A DNA stretch of 64,000 nt, from the NCBI GenBank assembly GCA_963965975.1, contig OZ014422.1, forward strand, positions 62,001 through 126,000, written 5' to 3'. Made by a program: the position numbers and the translations under genes. This DNA is from Xestospongia bergquistia. Its lineage: Eukaryota; Porifera; Demospongiae; Haplosclerida; Petrosiidae. Of this stretch, positions 11,869 to 25,585 are shown piece by piece. Position 1 is the stretch's first letter, and each line of letters begins with the position of its first letter. A model generated the notes under the pieces. The model was not told the origin of the DNA and did not search any database. It saw only the letters and a list, made by a program, of their open reading frames with translations.

Positions 11869-13560
11869 ATGGGCAGAAGGTCAACAAAAACGACAAAGAC
11901 AGGGAAATTTATGAACCCAACAGACCAATGGAGTAAGCATATTACACATTATATCATTATGACATCATCAATATTATAGGAAAGCAATGTAGAAAGAAAG
12001 AACTCAAGAAAGTAAGATTTGTCGCCATTGCAATGTTGTCATGGTAACATATCCTTATCTCTATAGAACAAACAACAACGTAGTGCTGTCCGAGAGGCAG
12101 TAATAAAAAACAAGAACCCACATGCTATTTTGGCTGAAATTGAGGAGATTGAGAAAATGGGTAAGACCCTGTAATTACCATAGTAACACATGAGCCTTGT
12201 TTTATAGAGATTGAGGCAGGGCCAGAAGAATTACCTACTGAGAAAGGGTTAAAGGAAAAGAAAAGAAAACTTCATGAGACATTACAAAGAATTATATTAT
12301 TCTATGTAAGTATAGTGCCCCTATTAATTTAATTAATTAATGTACAACCTAGGATAGACAAGACCCTCGTCAAGCACAGAGACTAAAAGAGTATGTCCCT
12401 AAATTAATATGATGAAATGATTTCTTCTCCAGTTTAGTAGTAGATAGTGAACGCAAGAGAAGAGAAATGACAAAAGTATATAGTAAGTATATTAATAATA
12501 AATATTATTAATAATCTTATAATATCTTTTTCTAGACTCTTATAGAAGTGCTCGAGTAAGTTTTATTATTAATAATAATAATATCAGATAATTTCTCTTT
12601 GTAGTCACAAATTGCTGTCTCTGACATTCCATTACCTGATAGTGGAGGAACTACTGGAGGTAAGACCACACCCCCAATATATTAAATTTTTATATTTATT
12701 TTATAGAAAATGTAGTCACTAGTGAAATTCCTATGCCTCAAGAAATGGGGTAAGTGGGTGTGGTCTCAATGATTATATATTTTTGTTGTATCTTAGACCT
12801 GATGATGAAGGTAGTCCTGTTGGGTCTCCAGGACTTAAACCTCCAGGTATGTTTGCTAAATGATATTATAGTCCTCAACTCTTCGCTATAGGTCCTCCCC
12901 CTGGTTCTCCTCCTGGTGTTAAATTTCCTAAAGCTATTGTTATTGAAAAATCAGTTCATTTTGCTGAAGATAATGATAGCAGTGAAGATGAATCTAGTGA
13001 AGAAGAAGATGAATCTAGTGATGAAGGTAGGAACAAACTAGTTATAAATCTAAGTATGAGCTCCTCTAATAGTGTCAAATGAAAATGAAGAAGAATTTGA
13101 TCAACTAAAGCAAGTAGCTCCACCTCCACCTCCTGGACCTCCACCCTCTGGCGGAATACCTCCTTATAGTGCCCATCCTCTTCCTTTGTTTGCTCCTCCT
13201 CAATATCCTCCATCAGTTGGTTTCTCTGGAACTCCTCGTCCTCTCTTTCAATCTCCTCCTGCTAATAAACCTCATATCCAATCCTCTCCTATCATTAGTG
13301 CAATACAACAAACTAAACAACCAGCTATTATATCAGCTCAACCACAATTACGTAATGTACAAGCTGAAGTAACTAAATTTATGCCTACATCTTTGAGAGT
13401 TCGTCGTGATCAACCTAAAGCTCTTAAATCTAAAATGAGATCAGCACCTAGTACTCATGGTAATGATTTGTCTAAATCAACTACCTCCTCACGAGTCAAT
13501 CCTGGTATACAAGGTGATGCTTATGACGCCTTTATGTCTGAAATGCAAGGATTATTGTAA
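11869..13560 (+). CDS. WBP11: WW domain-binding protein 11 (spliceosome-associated)
   Basis: Starts MGRRSTKTTKTGKFMNPTDQ, the near-invariant WBP11 N-terminus, followed by a basic coiled region (KQCRKKELKKNKQQRSAVRE and NPHAILAEIEEIEKME). Proline-rich blocks (PPPPPGPPPSGGIPP) that bind WW domains and an acidic SSEDESSEEEDESS patch follow. The C-terminus ISAQPQLRNVQAEVTKFMPT, SLRVRRDQPK and DAYDAFMSEMQGLL is the family signature. WBP11 is a nuclear splicing factor that binds PQBP1 and activates PP1-linked functions. The gene has about ten short introns; the largest coding block is in the last exon, ending at 13560. The protein is clearly shorter than the 641-residue human form, mainly in the proline-rich section. 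Confidence 0.93.
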
Positions 13561-13664
13561 TAATAATGTTTTAAAAAATAAGACAATAAATATAGAGATA
13601 AAAGAATTTTCATTAATGGGACAAAAAATAAGGCAACTTTATAATGCAAAATATATAAGTGTAC

Positions 13665-15033
<1,369 letters not shown>

Positions 15034-15880
15034 TTTGTACTAAATAAATTGCATTATTCTCCTGAGAGAGACAGAGGAGAGAGTGTTGACAACAGCTGCT
15101 AACCAGACTGTATACCCGCTTGCACTTGCAGAGACTAAAAGAGGGTGGGGCTGGCTTTGCAAACAATTAACCAGGGTTCTCTTTAGTTCTCCTCAAAATC
15201 GAAGTTTTCAGTCCCAAGAGATAGTGGTAGCTGGATTGTGTGACCTCTGAGAGTTGACCAATTACTTGAAAGCTCTAACAAGAACCAAGTCTTGCAAATA
15301 ATTGAAATTTTTCCTTTGAATATGATCTCAATCACAATTCACAGCAGAGACGAGGTAAAGATCATCTGGCGCTAAACTTTTTAAATATTGCTGCAGTTGC
15401 AGACTCAGCATTACACATCATGTTTACTAACTTGGTCACTAAGCATTCACACCAAGCAACACAATTATGAATACACACAATTACCGGAATTACTTTAATT
15501 ATCAATTTCTCGTGTTTACTCTCGTGTACTTATAAGGAAACACGAGTTGTTAATATGTACACCAACTGAGGGAGTGTAAACTAACAAATGAGCCTTGCTA
15601 ACATACTTGATGAGATGGATAATGTTAATACATGCTGAATCAATCAATAACAAAACAGTTACAGACAAAACAAGACAATGAATACAAAACCAATTGAACA
15701 TTGACTCGGCTGAATTGTATACACAGTATACAGTATGATTTCTCTCTCTATCTTTGTGAGAGAGTGAGACTCAATTAACTCCTATAAATTAGATGAAAAT
15801 GAGAAAAGACAGCTAGAGACAGAAAAATAGAAAAGAACATGATAATTATTGTCACATCTTTCATTCTCTCATAACTAGTA
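15034..15880. promoter_or_regulatory. Upstream region of FOXJ1, no gene seen
   Basis: About 850 bp without a supportable gene, one of the longest gaps in the window. It lies upstream of FOXJ1 and downstream of the UBALD stop, so it is the natural place for FOXJ1 regulatory sequence. I saw no repeat family, no clear X-box pair and no conserved-looking open frame. Confidence 0.4.
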
Positions 15881-16390
15881 TCAGCTCTTTCCAGATGCTT
15901 GTAAATGGACTACTCTCGTTTCTAGACCTGCCCTCTGATCAGGACTCGAGGCTTTCATTTGAGCAAACGCTGCTAATGTATCAGGTAAAGATGGTGGCGT
16001 AGCAGGAGTATTAGTTGGGACACACGACTACAAGGAAAGAACATTTACTAATGTAGTGTAAACATGTTTGGCATTCCTTACATAAGATTTTCTTGAACCA
16101 AAAGAATTTCCTCCAGAGCTGTCCATTGAGGTTGGTCCATCATGATGGGCAGGAGCACCACTAACAGTCGAAGTTTGAGTCACAATAGCATGACCTTGAA
16201 AGTACAGGCTAAAAGCGACCTAACAAAATGAGTAACAACATTATGTCAACGTCTTTAATCAACATATTGATAATACCTCAATCTGCCATCGAGCAGTTTG
16301 AAGAATTTCCGTGGCTTGTTCTGGTGTACATCCTACTTGATTACAAAACTGATTGACCATAATTTGCTTTCGAAGTATTTCGTGGTCCAT
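15881..16390 (-). CDS. UBA-like domain-containing protein (UBALD1/2, FAM100)
   Basis: Three exons, 16277-16390, 16082-16219 and 15881-16027, encode 132 residues. The N-terminus MDHEILRKQIMVNQFCNQVG and TPEQATEILQTARWQIE is a UBA-like helical domain matching UBALD (vertebrate MINQFVLTAGCAADQAKQLL). Near the C-terminus PTNTPATPPSLPDTLAAFAQ and MKASSP match the family's TPANTPATPPNFPDAL block. The biochemical role of the family is not established; ubiquitin binding has been suggested by the fold. The ATG at 16390 is chosen because it gives the family N-terminus; an upstream in-frame ATG at 16465 would add a hydrophobic leader with no family match. Confidence 0.87.
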
Positions 16391-16581
16391 ATTGTGACTG
16401 ATGTCCGTAAAGAAATCCAGACTCAAAACAAAGACGTAATTCAACTGATCGTGAAGGAAAATCACGAAGTGCTGACACAGCTTTAGCTTGTAAACAAAAC
16501 GTGCTTTTCACATGACATCACGTGAGAGTTGACTAATTGAAATCATTAACTTAATAATCAATAATCATTAGTCAACACACA

Positions 16582-18771
16582 TCAATTATAATATAACTCT
16601 TTTAAAACGTCTTCACAAATATTAAGAAACACATGTGCATGTCTAGGTTGGAAAATTAGAGCTGGTCGCAAACGAATAGAGACACTACCACAAGAACCAA
16701 CCATAACTCCTATTAATTAGTTAATAATGAAGTATAAAATTAAAGACATACCTTTCTCTCTTAATTTATTGTTGACAATATCTCTTGTTGGAGAGTCTTT
16801 TATATTAAATGCACAAAATGTACCAATTCCTCGTGTATTATGTATTAATGGAGAATATTGTCTCTATTATTATAATAATTATTATTATTATCATAAACTA
16901 AACTTTATTAAATACCTCAAGATCTCTTAGACCTGATAACAATACTTGACCAGAAGTTCTCACTAATTCTAATAACTTTTCTCGTTTTATTTCTTCAATA
17001 ATTGCTTGAAGTATTGGTAATTTACTGGGGTCACCCATCCATGTATTGAAAATACGATAGGGCTATGTATACCAAAAAGTAATTAGGGATGGGTGGAGCC
17101 ATGTACCTCAGTAGGTAACATGCCATCAATAGCAAAGACTCCACTTGCTTGTAATTTCTTAGCAAATGTCACTAAGTGAGGTGGTGTAGGTAAGCCCCAG
17201 GTTTCATGTGCCCTAATTACAACATAATTATTATGAACTATATTTAATTGAAATACCAAAATTGTCCAGTAGCTCCACCACCAGTCTGTACTTCATCCAC
17301 AATAAAAACAATACCATACTATGTATGTGTGCAATAAAACACAAACTAGTGAGAAACTATACTTTATGACAGATCTGTTGAAGACCTTTAAAGAACTCAG
17401 CTGAAGCATGATTATCTCCTGTATTTTATCAGTATTAGTAATATGAGATATACTGACCTATTACCTCCTTCTGATTGAATAGGTTCAATAATGATAGCAG
17501 CAACAGGAGCTATCTCGTTATACTGATGTATTAAGTCTTCTACTTGAGCCAAACATCTCTCTTCTTCAGTTTTATTCTCTTTACTAAATTCCTATTAATA
17601 CAATATTTATGATATACTAATATTAACAACGCTAACTTCTAGAGGATATTGTAATGTAGGAAAAGGAGCTATGGGGCCATCAAATACTGGTATATCAACT
17701 TTGATCATTGGTTTGCTGTGTGTAATAGAAAGGCAAGCTACAAAGTATGTGTAGAGTTGTCTGTTGTCTATAATACACTCACCCATTGTCCGTCCATGAA
17801 ATGCACCTCTAAATGAAAGAACACTTATCTTTGGACAACCAGGTATCTTTATAACAATATTTAAAGTGATATGGAGCATTCAAAATACTTACTTGATTAT
17901 TAATAGCACTTTGAATTTCTTCATCTGATATCTCTCTACCACCTCTTTGGTTTTTCTAACAACAAAACTAGACAAACTGAGTGATCCTATTTAACTTACC
18001 ATATACCACATAAATGCTAACTTGAGTGCATTCTCAACAGAACAAGCACCACACATCATGTGTACTAACCAGTTCATACCAAATGGTTTGACCTAGTGAG
18101 TCAACAACCATATCTAGCAATAATATGTACTAATTTACTGATAAAAGAGAAGATTGTAGCTGCTCAAAATAATTTACAGATGGTGAAAAACCTAAAGCAG
18201 GGCGACTTGCTAGGAGAGATAAATTAGAGGCATTAGCCACAGCCTTCAAGATGGTTGGATTATTATAACCTGATTTATAACATAAATAAATATATATATA
18301 TATTGACTGAGTCATACCTAATGCTAATGTACTATATTGCTGAAATAAATCTAATATAATATTGCCATCAGCATCAACCATATAGTTACCTTGAGAATGA
18401 TCATAATCAGTAAATAGTTGGATTGAACTAGTAAGCTATAACACACAATATAATACAAGTCTAAAATAATTATATAACTAACTTGTACTTGACCCAAACT
18501 ACTAAAGAGTTGCTATAATTGCAATAATATAAAGTTACATTGTGTGAATGATTACCTGTGATTGTGGACCAGGTATGGTAGTGTGGACTGTTGGATTAGT
18601 ATATGTTCCATCTAATTCCTCCAAATCTGTCAAATATCCAGTACAATAATTATTGTTATTGTTATTATTTAATAAGACAAGTGGAAACTTACATTTCCAG
18701 TTAAAAGTAGTGGAATATTTAGCAATACCAGCTACAAAATGTCCTACTACAAGTCGCTGCAGAGCCATCAT
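16582..18771 (-). CDS. ABAT: 4-aminobutyrate aminotransferase, mitochondrial
   Basis: Minus-strand multi-exon gene from ATG 18771 to stop 16582. The N-terminus ([20 protein letters not shown]) looks like a mitochondrial presequence. Family blocks in order: [116 protein letters not shown], then [13 protein letters not shown] with the PLP-binding lysine, and [17 protein letters not shown] at the end. The enzyme transfers the amino group of GABA to 2-oxoglutarate, giving succinate semialdehyde. A two-step start (ATGATG) makes M1 or M2 equally possible. The pair with MGRN1 is divergent, 71 bp apart. Confidence 0.95.
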
Positions 18772-18842
18772 CTTTCAGTAGCCACACCCCTAGTAATATA
18801 GAGGGCGTGGACTACAGTCAAGTGACTGTATTTCCTGTAAAG
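18772..18842. promoter_or_regulatory. Divergent promoter ABAT / MGRN1
   Basis: 71 bp between start codons of opposite-strand genes. No specific motif recognised; a promoter role follows from position only. Confidence 0.45.
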
Positions 18843-21121
18843 ATGGGAGGCCAATTCTCTAGACGTCGAGTTGAAGTCTTAGCTCCTGAGTTGAACACAA
18901 ATCACATATATACTTATCCTCCATCAGATGGTAAGTAGAACTTAAACAACAAGATATCACAGTTAGTTATATTAGGAGGTCATTTCTTCACCACACATTA
19001 TCATTTGGGATCAAGAAAGTTTGAGACAACAGATCCTGAACATTTTTTATTTGCTGAACAAACAGATATCAATTATATGACAGCCCCTCCAACAGCAGTG
19101 AGTACTATATTATCAAATTATCAAATTTATCTCAATAATAGTTTCCTTACAGACAACCCCCAAAAAAGAAACCTATAGAATGTCTATATAGTATGTTAAA
19201 CATGCATAAGGAGACAGTTAAACTTGTCAGGTAACTTGTGTATTAACTGATATCATGTGATTGTCATGTGATTATAGATTACCAGATGATCCTGATACTT
19301 ATTCCATTGAGTTTCTCTTTGATGCTGAAGTCCCCTGTCAAATTTACGTCTTTTATTCCTTACTAGATATTTCTAGTATGGAGACACTCCATAATGGGTA
19401 TGTCCCTCCTTGTTCCTGACATGTAATTGATATATATACACAGAACTACTCCCAGTGCTATAACTAAAGTCTCTCAGTGTTATTCCTATGATAAAGGTCT
19501 AGAACAGAGATTTAGTCAGCCATCTTTGACGCTAAATCCTTCGGATTGGATGGAAGAAAAAGTTAGTCATCTTTTAAAACTTACTTTTACAAATATTTTC
19601 TTCTAAGTTGACATATGATCGGGAGTCTGGACAAAATCTTTTTCCTGTAGCAATTTTGTTGGAAACACAGTCATCAGGTAAAAATAAAAAAGTCACTTCT
19701 AGGAAGTGGAGTCCAAACATACATTTTGAAGTCCAATGCACTAATCGTATTGTACCACAAGAATAATTTGGACCTAAAATCTTTTTCTTGAATATATTGT
19801 TATTTTCTTTCATATTAGATCATGGATATCAGTCAATGTTGACAATCTGTAAACTGGACAAGTCAATTGGTGATAGTTATATCATTAAAGTAATGAAACA
19901 AAAAATGCTACTTGATAATATGGAGTATGTCATACATGAAATATTTGGATTAGAAAACAAAGCTGTACCCAAAGAAGAGGTAGTCATTAATATCATTAGT
20001 AACAATAATAATTAATGTACATATTAGGATGAACAGGATGAAGATAATAATGAAAGTGACGACTCTTCTGATGATGACGATGATGATCTGGGAGCTGAGT
20101 GTGTTATTTGTTTTACTGATATTAAAGATACTATCCTCCTACCATGTCGACATTTTTGTATCTGTGCTAGCTGTGGTAAGTCAAATATATGATATACAAA
20201 TGAGTCTATAGTTCTTTAGCTGCTGATCTGCGTTATCAAGCCAGTAACTGTCCCATATGTAGATCTCGTAAGTAACAATGTACTAATGATCCTCTACTCA
20301 TTGTGTGTTGTATAGCATTTCAAGCATTGGTACAAATCCAAGCATTGCAGTCCATTCCATCTGATGAACAACCTGATGATGATGAAATTACTAATAACGC
20401 TGAAGTAAGAAACCAGTTTAACTTGTTTATTAGACCTGTTTAATGAAATGTTTATTCCCTTTAGTTATATTCAGTCCCAGGTTATAGAACATTGTCATTA
20501 ATACAAGCACTTAATGGCTATCCCAAAATTAAAGTAGCCAAAAATCAAAACACTGCAGGTATAATTATTATAAGAGTATGCCCCTGATTAATAATAATAA
20601 TAATTGTAGAAATCCCCATGAGCACTGGAGATGAAGAAGAAGAAGGTGAGGAAGAAGATGACATGAATGTTCCTCAAGATACTGTTATACCTATTGAGTT
20701 AGTCCCTGATTAATTAACTCATTAATTAAATTTAATCTATAGGCTTCCATTAGCAAAAACAGGCTTGTCATTAGAAGAAAAGTCTGATGTCCAACTAACA
20801 CCTTTACAAGATGACCACACCCCTTCAGATACCATTAGCATCCATCTTCCTGGTACACCGACAGAAGATGAGTGTTTGATAAAAACAAACGGCTTTGTAA
20901 AGACTGGAGCTATTACTATAACAGCATCTATTGAGTCAGGCCTTGTTACTACCGATAATCAATTCAGTGATAATACTGAAGATTTTCGGTCAAGGAAGTT
21001 AACAGGATCATCGTCTATAGAAAGTGAAGATAATTCCTGGCCATCCTCTAACAGTGTCAGCTCTTTTAGTTCACGTGATGGACTTCTGGGTCGACATGAT
21101 GTTAAAGTCCCCCTTTTATAA
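18843..21121 (+). CDS. E3 ubiquitin ligase of the MGRN1/RNF157 family
   Basis: The protein begins MGGQFSRRRVEV, compatible with N-myristoylation as in Mahogunin. The N-terminal region has YTYPPSDGGHFFTTHYHLGS and FETTDPEHFLFAEQTDINYM, matching the MGRN1 domain that precedes the RING. A C3HC4 RING follows: ECVICFTDI, LLPCRHFCICASC, ASNCPICRSPFQAL. After it come GYRTLSLIQALNG, an equivalent of the EPISLLEALNG motif, and an acidic, Ser-rich tail ending at 21121. The proteins are membrane-associated E3 ligases; MGRN1 targets TSG101 and melanocortin receptors in mammals. MGRN1 and RNF157 are vertebrate paralogues, so this is likely the single pre-duplication gene. An acidic run (SDDSSDDDDDD) before the RING is notable. 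Confidence 0.92.
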
Positions 21122-21184
21122 CAGCTACATTCATACATGTGTTATTATGGTATATTTAACTTTTTAACCCTTTATGTATTTCAG

Positions 21185-22221
21185 TTAATCATATGGAAAT
21201 AATCGTATTGCCATTGGCCACACAAGTTCTACAGTGACAAACAATAATAATAATAATATAGTAGATACTACAATACTTACCATTGTCTAGTGTGATAAAA
21301 TGAGGAGTACAATATTGACTGATATAATCTGCTGGTGTATTAAGATCAGTGTGATTGACCAAATACTCTAAAATATCTGAATATAAAAGTATCATTGAAT
21401 GCAAGTTGTCATGGCAACCACAACACCTTGCTGTAAAAGGAGATGAGGTAGTTTTTCAGGTAATGAATCAAGTGTCCTCTTGAGCTCTATCTAATGAATG
21501 CATGGATAGATAAATGAAGAGAAAAGGAGAGTTACCTGATGTAATTTACTGAGTTGAGCTCCTAACTTATATAGCATTTCAATACAAGATGATACCTGTA
21601 TTATGTATAATTCATAATTATAAACAACTATTGTATTTACTGTTTGTTCAATAGGATCTGTTGTTTGATATATTTCTCCTTTAGCCAGTGATGGTAAGTT
21701 TAATAAACGGAAACCCCATTGAGGATAGAATTTTTGCTCAAGTCCAGATGAGAAATTAAGCAGACGACTTTCCTGGAGTAAACTCCTATTAATAATAATA
21801 TAACATATTGTAATTAACATGTCCTATTACTTGTCTTTATCAAGGTCAATAATGACAGTGTGTAATAATTCAAGTGGTGCTTCCAGTAAATGTACCACAT
21901 GGTGTGGGTAGATCAGGAGTATACCAGTTGGTCCATCACCTTGATATTTTGTATGACATAATTTGAATATATTTTCATAATGAGCTATAATAGAATGAAG
22001 ATAGAGTTATTATGTGTGGGTGGAACATACTTCCAATATCTCTTTTGTCTGCAAGATCTGTTGATAACTTTGAAATAATAACAACAGAGTGTATAATCTG
22101 TTTCTAATGGACAAACATATTATGAATAATTGACGTCATATATTCTTACTCTGTTAACACTCCTAAGCTTTTCCTGTTTTAAATCCAACACGGAAGGCTT
22201 GCTTACTGCCTCAGAGGACAT
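21185..22221 (-). CDS. TEX47-like protein (BLUF-like fold)
   Basis: Eight short minus-strand exons from ATG 22221 to stop 21185. Start MSSEAVSKPSVLDLKQEKLR; core HYENIFKLCHTKYQGDGPTG then ILLIYPHHVVHLLEAPLELL; then QWGFRLLNLPSLAKGEIYQ, SSCIEMLYKLGAQLSKLHQ, and end NELVWPMAIRLFPYD. The TGILLIYP..VVHLLE strand-helix block and the downstream CIEMLYKLG block recall TEX47 (C7orf62), a testis-expressed family with a BLUF-like ferredoxin fold lacking known photochemistry. The identification rests on remembered family pattern and is moderate. The gene is divergent from STK19 and convergent with MGRN1 (63 bp). Confidence 0.55.
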
Positions 22222-22328
22222 CCTGCCTTAGGATATGCCGAAATGTGTAGTTACCTAGCAACACTGTGTATTAAAAATTTAAAATTTGTAAAGGGTTAAA
22301 AATTTTAATTCGTGCTACAGGGTTAAAT
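22222..22328. promoter_or_regulatory. Divergent promoter TEX47-like / STK19
   Basis: 107 bp between start codons, with AAAGGGTTAAA near 22290 and CAGGGTTAAAT near 22319. These are the same motif, inverted, as the TTAACCCTTT copies in the EXOC7/WBP11 and SAMM50/SNRPC divergent promoters. Confidence 0.5.
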
Positions 22329-23706
22329 ATGAAAAGATCCTCCAGTCATCATTCCACATCATGTTGTTTTCCAACTAAACCAACTAAAGCGATTAAAGAG
22401 ACAAAAGACAATGGTAAATGTACTTATGAGAGTTAATTATAAAGTCATATTGTTTCTACAGATATTCCATCAGATACTGAAGCAGCATTGTCATATCTAT
22501 GTAAATTATATTCCTCGTCTCATATAGGAGGTCCTCCAATTGTTTTAAAACATCAGATATATAGTTTAATAAACAATAAAACAACAGTAGATAGAGATAT
22601 AGTAAGTCTAGCATTTAAATTACTTAACAATTTGAACTGTTTCATTAGATATCTCTTAGAGATAATCATAAAATTCGACTGTTTAAACTTGAATCAGGAC
22701 AAGAAGATTATGCTGTGCTCTTATTTGAAGATTACTGTTCATTAGTGAGTAATAAATTAGGGGACACCCCTTTACAACGAAAGGTGGTAAGCTCATTATT
22801 ACAAGACTGTGTTGATGTCAGCATTTCCAAGACAAAATTAATTAAAGATTTTAAACTTTCAGAAGATGATATTAGGTATGTTATAATAAGAGGGGCCTCC
22901 TCTAATCATTATGACATCGTAGCATTCTAGTAAATCATGGGATATTATTATTAAGGGATGTTAGTGGTCCTATGAAAACTTGGTGGTTTTCTATTCCTGG
23001 CATCAGCAGTTTTAAAAGGGAATTTATCAAAGGTTGGATTGCATCATACTCTACTGACTATAATGTACATGTACATATTACTATACCACACATATGTATT
23101 ATAGTATGAAGTATATCACATTTACAATATCCATACTATTTTAAGTATAGTACATAGTAAACACACTTAACAGATCAGGAGATCCACCACATACCACACC
23201 ACCACTATCAGTCATATGAGGGGAATACTATTACAACATCCTGTCATAATACATTAGGTAGAACAGCTGTACTTCAGATATTTAAAAGACTCAAATATAA
23301 TGAAATATTAGAGACAGTAAGTATGTTTGCACAACTTATTATGATATTCACTACATCACAGGAACTTGAAAAGAAAAAGTTATCAATGACACGTTTACCA
23401 ATGGAATATTATATGCATGATTTATTAGGTGCTGAGTTAGTTGAAAGGTATGTTTAGAATAACATTACTATGACAGGATATTGGATTATCCACTGAATAG
23501 TGCTGAGTTAGTTATGTTTGTAATAGCTATCTCACAATGAAAAGAAGCTTATTGAAACAATGTAATAATGACCTTCCTTACTCATATTTTAGTCATTAAC
23601 AGTTACTATATTTGGTCATATTTATTTTATTCACAATTCATTTGACCTCTCTTTTTTTTCTAGCATAAAGACCAGCTCAGGACAACTATTAAGACTAATT
23701 GAATAA
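22329..23706 (+). CDS. STK19: STK19 (winged-helix protein, formerly called a kinase)
   Basis: The start MKRSSSHHSTSCCFPTK is basic. Family blocks follow in order: GGPPIVLKHQIYSLINNKTT, HKIRLFKLESGQEDYAVLLF, LVNHGILLLRDVSGPMKTWW, FSIPGISSFKREFIKG, and the end ELVERSIKTSSGQLLRLIE, all matching human STK19. STK19 has three winged-helix domains and acts as a DNA-binding factor in transcription-coupled repair rather than a kinase. The last exon (23664-23706) is preceded by GAAAG at 23447. A diverged copy of that exon and its intron follows directly at 23712-23822. Two G/T-rich introns carry palindromic ACATGTACAT-type sequence. Confidence 0.9.
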
Positions 23707-23822
23707 ATGTTATTAACAGCTACTATATTTGGTCATATTAATTTTATTCATAATTCATAATTGACCTCTCTGTTTTCAAGCATAAAGACCACCTCAGGAT
23801 AACTGTTAGACTAATTGAATAA
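23595..23822 (+). repeat. Tandem duplication of the STK19 last intron and exon
   Basis: Two copies, 23595-23706 and 23712-23822, offset by 117 bp. Both hold ATTAACAG, CTATATTTGGTCATAT, the pyrimidine tract and CATAAAGACCA ... GACTAATTGAATAA. The first has a good TAG acceptor and reads SIKTSSGQLLRLIE. The second has an AAG acceptor and small changes that would end the protein at SIKTTSG. Confidence 0.88.
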
Positions 23823-23880
23823 ACACAATATGTTATTATAAATGGCATTGGTTAAAAATGTATTGAATATATTACATGAG

Positions 23881-25314
23881 TTAGAAGGCACGAAAAATGG
23901 GACATTTACCACGACACTGTTCACAAGAGCTGTGATATGGACTATAAGTATCTGGTGACTGATGTATTGGAAATAGGAGAGTTCTGGCAGGTTCAAGAGC
24001 ATAGATATGACAACTACAACTACATGCAAGTGGACTTTTCTTTCCTTTATAAGGAAGGCCATGACTTGAGTGGATTGAGCCTGTTGTCTGAGTTCTCCAG
24101 TCTGGTTGTGACGGTATTGTTAAAGCTAGTCTATCAGCTGTGTGACTGGTTGTTAAAACAGGTCGATGTGGCGCTATACCAGTTCGTATCTTGTAATGTG
24201 ATTTACGAACAACAGGAGAATATCTAGACAATTCTCCATGATCACTACATGGTGTTGTATCTCGACTACAATCACTAACTTCAACCACAACCATATCTGA
24301 CTCTTCAACAATTTCTACTTCAGGTTCCAATAATTTCTCTATTGATGATACAATTACTAAGGAGTCATCCTCATTTGTTTTTGCTCTTTTGGTAGTAGGA
24401 GAAGGAGAAGAACTTGATACAACTTTAGATGTCTTTTCTGGAAAATATAGGAATCCTCTCTCTGGTATAATATGTCCTTGAGCCTCATAATTAGCAATGG
24501 CTTCCTCTTGATCTTGTAATCGTTTATATACAAATAATGCTGAATTCAGTGCTGTAACCCACCTAATAATAGATAGTGAACAGCCAATAATTATAGAACA
24601 GACAATAACTTACTGTTGACAATGTAATCCAGAATGACTTTTCATATCGTAGCATTTCCAACCTTTACTATTTTTTGTAGTTATAGAAAAACAACGAAGT
24701 GGATCATATTGTGCCCCTAATAATAATAATAATAATAATAATAAACTCAACTTATAATATATAGTATCATACCAGCTCTCATATGTCCTGCATGGGAAAA
24801 CCCTTTCTGTATGCTAACGATATCTCTTAGCAATATTTCCTCTTCATTATCTGTGTAGCATATTATAGTAATTATATCACTATAATCATTAATTTATTAA
24901 CCTGATGGATCTAATGTTAATAGTAAACATTGCTTCTCCTCAGATAGACAGAGATGTGCTGCTGCTGGTAATCGTCCATTATAGCAGATAAATTCGTCTC
25001 CTAATAACGTACAAGTTTTAATAGTATATGTGTAGTCATTGTTATATACCTTCACTGAGATGTTGACAATGGTCCATCTTATAAGTGTGACATCGTTGAC
25101 ACGTTTTAGCTCGTTTTCCTTCTGGTGTTCTGACTTTAACTGTACAACGATTATGAACAACACAACCACAAAACTCGCAGTGTTTCCTGCTACTCCAAAA
25201 CGTAAAGTTCTCGTCGCAGTAAGTGCATTTTTCTATTAATGATCCGGGCTGCAGAAAGACGCAAGGTAGTGCTAACCACTGTGATGTAGAAGATGTTATC
25301 TTTCCTTTCGTCAT
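23881..25314 (-). CDS. FYVE-like zinc finger plus PH-like protein, unassigned
   Basis: The first exon encodes MTKGKITSSTSQWLALPCVF then a cysteine-rich finger with pairs CTYC, CEFC, CVVHNRC and CQRC, spaced as in FYVE/C1-type fingers but without the R+HHCR core (it reads RKHCEFCG). The next exons (AAHLCLSEEKQCLLLTLD, ILLRDIVSIQKGFS, DPLRCFSITTKNSKGWKCYD, QQWVTALNSALFVYKRL) look like a PH domain with its conserved final Trp helix. The last exon is a Ser/Pro-rich tail ending in a second Cys-rich patch (ACSCSCH ... CEQCRGKCPIF). FYVE followed by PH occurs at the C-terminus of FGD exchange factors, but no DH domain is present. The family was not recognised. The ATG at 25314 is the first in frame after a stop. 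Confidence 0.6.
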
Positions 25315-25585
25315 TTTCTTATCGTCAAGAATAAAAGCTGTCGTATCAGCTAGTTTCTTCTTTAGACATCCACTTCGAAAGACAGCGCAGCACAGCGTGC
25401 TTTGATCGTGCTATCTCATTTATATAACTTCAGTCATACGCGTAGGCGTTTATAACAATATTCATTAACTAGTTCGCTCATTATCACTTGAACTTTACTA
25501 TAAACTGTTAATTATGAATAAAAGACTTTTATGAGATAATACTGATTAATACATTTTACAACAATACAATTTTCACTATTAGAAT
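25315..25585. other. Intergenic gap
   Basis: About 270 bp between two same-strand genes: the 5' side of the FYVE-like gene and the 3' side of iRhom. It should hold the FYVE-like promoter. I see no repeat and no coding exon, though the reading frame stays open for about 45 codons upstream of the ATG with no other start. Confidence 0.4.

Noticed and set aside
16259..16465. Longer UBALD start at 16465
   Set aside because: The extra N-terminal residues (MIFLHDQLNYVFVLSLDFF) have no family counterpart; MDHEILRKQIMVNQF matches the family N-terminus.
23937..24227. Plus-strand frame of 96 codons opposite the FYVE-like gene
   Set aside because: Antisense shadow of the Ser/Pro-rich last exon; splice and phase evidence supports the minus strand.
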